Assembly (NCBI GenBank): GCA_029255685.2
Contig: CM055313.2
Location: 71,588,641 to 71,652,640, forward strand
Reading direction: 5' to 3'
Length of the DNA stretch: 64,000 nt
Origin: Silene conica
Taxonomy: Eukaryota; Streptophyta; Magnoliopsida; Caryophyllales; Caryophyllaceae
The position numbers were made by a program, and so were the translations under genes. Position 1 is the first letter of the stretch. Every line of letters starts with the position of its first letter. Shown piece by piece: positions 57,640-64,000 of the stretch. The notes below the pieces were generated by a model. It was not told the origin of the DNA, ran no database searches, and was given only the letters and a program-made list of their open reading frames with translations.

Positions 57640-58568
57640 TTGAAATTTGTACATATTTTATGATTTAAGAATCAGTTTCCGTTTATTCTTTTTCGTATGA
57701 TTCGTATGCTTGTATATTATCATATGGTATGTTGCATTGTCTTTATATGTGGAATTAATATTATGCACCATCAATGGCTCACAATGTTTCGCCTGACTTG
57801 ATTGCGATCAGGTTGCCCACTTTTCCGAAGTGGCTTGTGGTCAGGATTTAGATCGTCCGCCACCATCTTGCGACTCGGGGGTTCTCGTTCCTAGTTGGTT
57901 CGAGTTTTGGAGATGTTCTTGGGACATCTGTCGAATTGAGATTTGTATTAGCCCTACAGTCTGAACAGGTTTAGACTATGACCGTAAATAGGTTGTCGTC
58001 CTACCAAGGGATTTGATATGTCTAAGACTAAGTAGACGTGGCGTCTGATTGGCTTAGCATGAATAAATTTTCCATGTCTTGACTTGTTTGATTGGATGAT
58101 TGACTGACTTATACTACGTTTTGCATGTTGAGTTTGAGTTGATTCGTTGTTATTGATTATCGTATGATTGATCATTATACCGTTTTCATATGACGATTGT
58201 TAATTTATATGCCTCACATCATTTAATTATATCGTTGACCATGTTGACTTGTATATTGTTAATATATGCTTGTTTATATGTTTTCTGACAAAAAGTGACT
58301 GAGAGAACCTCGAGTTATTCCTCATTGACTGTGGCATGCATGTTTCATGTATGACAGGTAATGTTATCCGGGGAAGACATGAGGGCTAGCGAGAGATGTT
58401 TAGTGTAGACATGATCACCTAATTCGTTTAGCTAGTTCAGACTTTGAATTATCTCGATGTTATATATCATGTCTAAAAGTTTTAATTCCGCGCAATTTTC
58501 CGCTTGTTGCTTGTTTATTTTTATGCTATATCGCGGCGGTTAACAAATTTGGTAATAAGGGTTGCAAG
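57640..58568. other. Noncoding, LTR-like debris
   Basis: Contains a short hairpin pair near 57795-57840 (CTGACTTGATTGCGATCAGG). The style recalls Ty3 LTR or leader DNA, but I see no termini or coding sequence. Confidence 0.4.
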
Positions 58569-59150
58569 TAGGGGTGAGCAAAACCGTATACCCGGTACGG
58601 TTTTGAAAACCGTATCAGGTATACGGTTTTAAAAATCACAAAAATCATTACACGGATCCGATACGGTTTAACCGTATATACGGTTTTCGGGTATACGGAA
58701 TCCGTATATACGGATACGGTTTGGTGAGAAATGTCCAATTAAATATTGTAGTTATTCAAGTGCTAATAATTACATCTAACATGTCTACATCTAATGAAAG
58801 ACTATTTTTTTATTTATTAAGATAAGTTAGTAAAATAAGTCATAAAAAACCATTAAGGGTGGAAGTTGAAAGCTGAACTTTTCGTTTCATTAATTTTTTT
58901 ATACAAAAATTTCAAACCGTGTCGAAAACCGTATATACGGTTTCGTTTTTACCCGACCCGGATACGGTACGGTTTTATAAAAACCGTATCGTATATACGG
59001 ATTTCCGTATCGTATATACGAAAATTCGTATAATTCAAACCGTATACCGTATCGTATCCGTATTATCAAACCGTATGTCTATGAATGATGTATGTAAGTG
59101 GTTATTATAAGTGTCGGGTATTAGATATATGGTCACATAGGTCACCCCTA
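58569..59150. mobile_element. hAT-type MITE with CCGTATAC palindromes
   Basis: Ends TAGGGGTGAGC and, inverted, TAGGGGTGACC. Flanking 8-mers GTTGCAAG (58561-58568) and GTTGCGAG (59151-59158) differ at one base, a hAT-size target duplication. The interior is packed with CCGTATATACGG and ACCGTATACGG variants. 582 bp, no transposase. Confidence 0.85.
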
Positions 59151-59158
59151 GTTGCGAG

Positions 59159-59356
59159 TGCGCTCAGGATGCGGAAGAAGAAGTCGTTTATTAGTGTCGG
59201 GTATTAGATATATGGTCACATAGGTCAGGTAGTAGTGAATGTGTGAGTTGAGAAATGTCTATGAACGATGTATGTAAGTGGTTATTATAAGTGAGGTGTT
59301 GATCTCATGAGTAGTGGTATAGAATGATATTCACAAGGTCGATATCTGTATATTCC
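59159..59356. other. Flank sharing two blocks with the MITE end
   Basis: 59194-59227 repeats 59111-59144, and 59255-59293 repeats 59075-59113, which both lie inside the MITE's right end but in the other order. No gene. Confidence 0.8.
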
Positions 59357-60376
59357 TGTGGGAAAATATCTGTATATATATCCCAGTACTTTATATGCAG
59401 GATTATAACGAAATTATAATTTATGATTTATAGTCATAAACGAAATACGAGATACAAGGATTGGGAACAAGAATTAACCTTTGGTCCTTGCAAGAGACCT
59501 AAGAACAGATATTAAAATAGATATCCTCCTAATTATTACACCCAAGACGCTTCGAGAAATACCCTTTCTAGAGCTAGAAACTCCAAAAATTACCGTTAAT
59601 TTTTGTGAATGATGAAATAGAGAGAGGAGAGAGTATCACGCCTGTTTTGGAACTCTTGAATGTATGTGTGTTGTGAGGCTGATATATATAGTAGTAGGAG
59701 GTGTTTGTTAATAAGTATAACTCTTATACATAACCTTAACCACCTTGCAGAGTTTAGATAAGATTTCTCAAATCCGTATTTGAGTATACCTAAACTGCTA
59801 CAAACTCAGAACTAACCGAGTACCACACCCATACTGACGAACACTACTCCACTCGGCTCAACCAATTTTATCAGTATAAGATCGGTTTTTATCCTCTCTT
59901 GTGTATAATGTTTATATTATAAATATCGTATATTTATAATTTACTAATTAAATATAATCGTTTATATTTAACTAAATTATTCAATCTTTATTAAATAATT
60001 ACATTACACATACTAATTAAATGTAACATTTTACATTTAATTACGAATTAACATTTTAATTCGTCTCAGCTAATATTATTTAATCAGTATTAAATAATCG
60101 TATCATCATTACATTGACTAACCGTTTAGTCGTATAAGGTATCAATATGATTACATTTTCATCTAATCATATCTCTCAGATTACATCCTTTAGGTGTGAC
60201 TCTTAGGGATGACCAGTTGATCACCGTCATCTCTATGACAATAACGTCAAACTTCTAGCAAGCCAACCGTTATCGATAAACGTTAAGCAACTGATTATAA
60301 TACAAAGTATACCCTGTGAACCTTTAAGAGATTTATACATGATATCAACTAACTGTGGAGAACACTGGCTTCAACA
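59357..60376 (-). repeat. 3' LTR of Copia copy 3
   Basis: On the minus strand TGTTGAAGCCAG at 60376 to ..TTTTCCCACA at 59357, 1020 bp. It is flanked by the polypurine tract GACAAGTGGGAGAT shared with the other Copia elements here. Confidence 0.85.
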
Positions 60377-61190
60377 ATCTCCCACTTGTCCATATAAGTA
60401 TATGTGCGATAACCGATTCTCAATATCCATAAATTTCTCCCACTCAATGTAAAACAATTTGCAAATCTGTATTCACAAAGGTCGTATTTTACAAGCGATC
60501 AAGATCAAGAGTGGTTTTCGCGACTAGAGAGTAACTCAACTGATAAAGAATCATTATTCGAGCATGGTCATGCATTTCAGTTACAACTCCTCGAGTGGCC
60601 TTGAGAAATAACAAAACCTAATAAAGGTTGGATATTTTCCTCAACTCGAATCTTGCAGATAGAAGCGCAGTATGAAATGACCCAAAAAAATCTACTTAGC
60701 CCCAGTTACGGTCAACTTGTGAGAAAGAAATCAAAGTCACCCAAACTGCCCTTTATCTCAAGAAACAGTCGATGGTCAAAAGAATCGACTCTAGGAACAC
60801 TATGGACGTCCTATCTACGACCTGACACCGAATATTCTGAAACATTTAGGACTCCATTGCGTTGTCACAAAATGTCCTATGAGTTATCGTTATAATCTTT
60901 TATCTGTGATCGATCAGTCAACAGTTTGACTTATGGCTCGTTGAACTCACCATCAATCGACGTAACAAAATAATTACCCGAGTTATCAGCTCATGTGGGC
61001 TATTACGAACCCGAATAAATATAATGTAATTCAGTTTACTTTGTGATGTTCAATGTTTGTCGTACAAATCCACATGAAAAACAAAATATGAAAACAAAAA
61101 CGATGATGTTATAAATAGTATATGAAAGAGATACAATTATCCAATTCATCAAAACTACTAATACAACTCAGGAACACGTTTAATTCCCAT
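60377..61190 (-). other. Copia copy 3 3' noncoding region
   Basis: Resembles 48940-49801 of copy 2 in reverse (for example GTGATAACTCGGGTAATTA-like and GGGTTCAACGAGCC-like blocks). No gene. Confidence 0.7.
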
Positions 61191-64000
61191 GGATATAACG
61201 TGTCCTTCATGCTTTTCATATCTTAACGGTTTAGTAAGAGGATCCGCGATGTTGTCATCCGTAGCGATCTTCTCAACCATGATCTCCTTTTGCTCTACGT
61301 AATCCCGGATCATGTGAGCCTTCCGTAGTACATGTCTAGATTTGTTGCTAGACTTAGGCTTCTTAGCCTAGAAGATGACACCTCTATTATCGCAATAGAT
61401 GGTGATAGGGTCATTCGAACTAGGCACTATTGTTAGTCCTTGTAAGAACTGACGCATCTATCTAACTTCTTTTGCAGCTTCCGAAGCGGCATAGTACTCG
61501 GACTCAGTTGTAGAATCTGCTATAACACTCTGCTTGGAACTTTTCTAGCTGACCACAGCGCCATTAAGAGTAAAAACGAATCCAAACTGAGATTTCGAGT
61601 CATCTCGATCCGTTTGGAAGCTCGCATCTGCGTAACCGTTTGCGCATATCTCGGTGCGTCCTCCATTAGTCAATACCCAATCTTTAGTCCTCCGTAGGTA
61701 CTTAAGAATGTTTTTAACAGCCATCCAGTGTGATTCACCTGGATTGCCTTGGTACCGACTAGTCATACTCAATGCATATGCCACGTCTGGACGTGTGGAT
61801 ATCATGGCATACATGATCGATCCTACAACTGTAGCATAAGGAATGCGACTTATGCGCTCGACTTATTTCGGTGTCTTTGGTGCCTGAGTCTTGCTCAAAT
61901 GCACCCCTGAGATCATTGGAAGTAACCCCTTTTTGGAGTGAGTCATGCTGAATCTTTCAAGAATCTTATCTATATAAGACTCCTGACTAAGTGATAGCAT
62001 TCGTCGTGATCTATCTTTATAGATACGGATTCCCAGTATGCATTGTGCCTTACCCAGATCTTTAATCTGGAAATGGTTCTTTAACCATACTTTAACCGAA
62101 GATAGAAGAGGAATGTCGTTCCCAATTAAGAGTATGTCATCGATATATAATACCAGGAAGACAATCTTGCTCCCTGGCTAGACTTGTCGTGAGTCTCCAA
62201 GTTCACAATTTATAATCCACTACAAACTCTAACAATAGCGAGGCTAAATAGGGGTCGATCCCACAAGGAAGGTCTAATGTGTGTTTGTGTAAATAATTCT
62301 AAAGTAACCAATTGGGGGGTGTTTGCGGTTTTAAATCTAAATCTAACAAAGCAAAATATTAAAATATTAGAGTGAATGAAATTATAAGAAAGGTTTTAGG
62401 TCTTACAATTTCCACAAATGATATAGGCTTGATCATTGACACTTTTATACTCTATTACTCTTGAATGCTTTGTTGTGAAAACATGATTTTCTACTTCTCC
62501 TTATTTTTAGTTGTTCACTGCGAGAAGCGCACATAAACAATCCTTATGGTGATGACAATCTAGTCAAAACGTATCTAAATTCAATCATGCCATAGATTAT
62601 AACTAGAAGCCAACAAAGAAGAACAAATGCATACACAAGCGGTTTCTACACTTTAATTCATATGATTATTATTCTCCTACAATTCAAAAATGATGAAAAG
62701 CATACAATTGATGAACAATAGTTGCTACTAATGTCTAGGTAATTGAACAAAAGATTCAAATTCCTAACTACCAATAGATTAGAGATAATATAAACTAGGT
62801 GATCAAACTAGTAAAAACTATCAATAATCGTAATAATGAGTCGAGAATAAAAAATCAATATTCAAGAGATAAAAATATAGAGTAGAGAGTCTTACAAAAC
62901 ACTAATTCATTTGCTTTAATTGCTTGATCCAAGATGAACAACTTACTCTTCCATACAAATAAAACTAACTAAAATAAACTATGGAGATTGTATTCTAATG
63001 ATTAAAAGGTAGAGAAAGTATGTATATGAAAAGTATAGAAGAAATGTTCCTCCATTGATCAACAATACTCCTTTATATAGGTCTTCAAATAACATCTTTA
63101 TAAAGTCTCATAAAGGAGCATCTCCATAAACTCTCATAAAGAATGAACATAATTGCCAAAATGAATGAGATTTAAGGAGTTGTAGGAATACAGTGTGGAA
63201 TCCAATGTCACTTTGCCTTGGATGTTTCAATGTTTTGTCTTAGTCTTTGGGCTTTGACTTGCTTTAAAATCCACTTACATAACATCTTTAGCCCAATACC
63301 AACACCAAAGAAGATCATCTTCATTCCTAACAATAAATCAATCCATTTATCCATGGAAATACACAATTCCATCCCAAACCAACACCAAAGACATGTGCAC
63401 TAAAATCATAAAAATAACCTTTATTAACATCTACTAAACTAGACTAATCACTCTCACTCGACTTGATATATAAGCATGGTTCCTCGACTGATCTAATGAA
63501 ACCATTCTCTTTTATTACATGGTCGAAACGATGATTCCAACTCCGAGATACTTGCTTAAGTCCATAAATGGAACGCTTAAGCTTGCACACTTTCTTAGGA
63601 TTCTTAGGATCAGTAAAACCTTCGGGTTGTACCATGTACAAGTCCTCCTCCAAATAATCATTTAAGAAGGCGGTTTTCACATCCATTTGCTAAATTTCAT
63701 AGTCATGAAAAGCGACAATCACTAAGATAATCCGAATGGAACGTAACATAACTACAGGTGCAAAAATTTCATCATAGTGCAACCATTGCACTTGAGTGAA
63801 ATCCTTTGCCACTATTCGTGCTTTATAGGTATCTGATTGTCCTTCGATGGCATGCTTTATCTTATAAAGTCATTTGCACTAAAGAGGTCGCACCTTATTA
63901 GGCAAATCAACCAACTCACATGCGTTATTCTCATACATGTAGTCTATCTCGGATTACATGGCATCAAGCCATAGCTTAGAGTCGGAACATGTCATGGCAC
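61190..64000 (-). pseudogene. Copia pol fossil, copy 3
   Basis: Minus-strand translation shows RNase H (NGYADASFQTDRDD), RT (MYAMISTRPDVAYALSMTSR, GLKQVSRSWNHRFD, MDVKTAFL) and integrase-to-RT linker sequence, about as far as the window edge. Multiple breaks. The solo LTR at 62175-63450 interrupts it. Confidence 0.88.
62175..63450 (-). repeat. Solo LTR, Athila/Tat-like
   Basis: 1276 bp starting TGGCTAGACTTG and ending ..GACTAATCA, flanked by CTCCC (62170-62174) and CTCTC (63451-63455), a one-mismatch 5-bp target duplication. On the minus strand it has the ..CTTGTGGGATCGACC signature near its 3' end, as in Athila/Tat LTRs. No internal region, so it is a solo LTR. Short frames inside are not genes. 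Confidence 0.75.

Larger units (their letters stand above)
59357..64000 (-). mobile_element. Ty1/Copia element, copy 3 (decayed)
   Basis: A minus-strand relative of copies 1 and 2 that leaves the window on the right. Left to right: 3' LTR (59357-60376), polypurine tract (60377-60391), 3' noncoding region, then RNase H, reverse transcriptase and integrase-side sequence. It has many breaks and is a fossil. A 1276-bp solo LTR sits in its RT region. Confidence 0.88.

Overview
The window is nuclear DNA from a flowering plant, almost certainly a eudicot. It is AT-rich and dominated by nested plant LTR retrotransposons (Ty1/Copia, Ty3 and Athila-type), a CACTA element, a MULE fragment and hAT-type MITEs. 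I see one clear host gene, a PHYTOCHROME KINASE SUBSTRATE (PKS) family gene, which is angiosperm-specific. I cannot name the species.

Layout. 1-5357: 3' part of an Athila-like element (ORF-1/env-like remnant, polypurine tract, 3' LTR), abutting a broken MULE transposase tail (5358-6055). 6056-8218: 5' part of a Ty3 element on the minus strand. 8219-13144: low-copy-looking DNA with the PKS gene (10561-11706, minus). 13145-13876: a hAT-type MITE. 13920-14600: a Ty3 integrase fossil. From 14601 to about 51064 one old LTR-like sequence is split into three pieces by two large insertions. The first is a 26.8-kb compound, a minus-strand gag-only element (14684-41509, TSD GATCC) that holds a complete Copia element (copy 1, 15863-23943, TSD CAATC) in its 3' LTR and a 9.7-kb CACTA transposon (28633-38322, TSD TCG) in its leader. 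The second is Copia copy 2 (42164-50799, TSD AAATT), which looks whole. 51065-56234: two related inverted-repeat elements set in long (TA)n tracts. The larger carries exon fragments of the host gene BRCC36, two tRNA-like sequences and a 21-bp repeat array. 56235-59356: Ty3-like LTR debris, an 82-bp repeat and a second hAT-type MITE. 59357-64000: a decayed minus-strand Copia relative (copy 3) with a solo LTR in it.

Most notable. (1) Unrelated elements here (Athila-like, Ty3, both Copia copies, and the CACTA subterminal repeats) carry arrays built on one short core, CGRYCG. In the LTR elements the core usually sits in a longer palindrome, spaced 19-21 bp, near the primer-binding site or in the LTR. 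The two Copia copies are otherwise near-identical but have different palindromes at the same place. (2) The Copia family has two polypurine tracts 74 bp apart, and the two copies used different ones, giving 998-bp and 1071-bp LTRs. (3) The CACTA element carries an 81-bp SUMO exon with both splice sites. (4) The TA-embedded 4.5-kb element carries BRCC36 exons and a head-to-head pair of tRNA-like sequences. (5) Target duplications give a full insertion order for the 36-kb nest.

All coordinates come from reading the sequence by eye. Family names rest on recognised motifs, not on searches.
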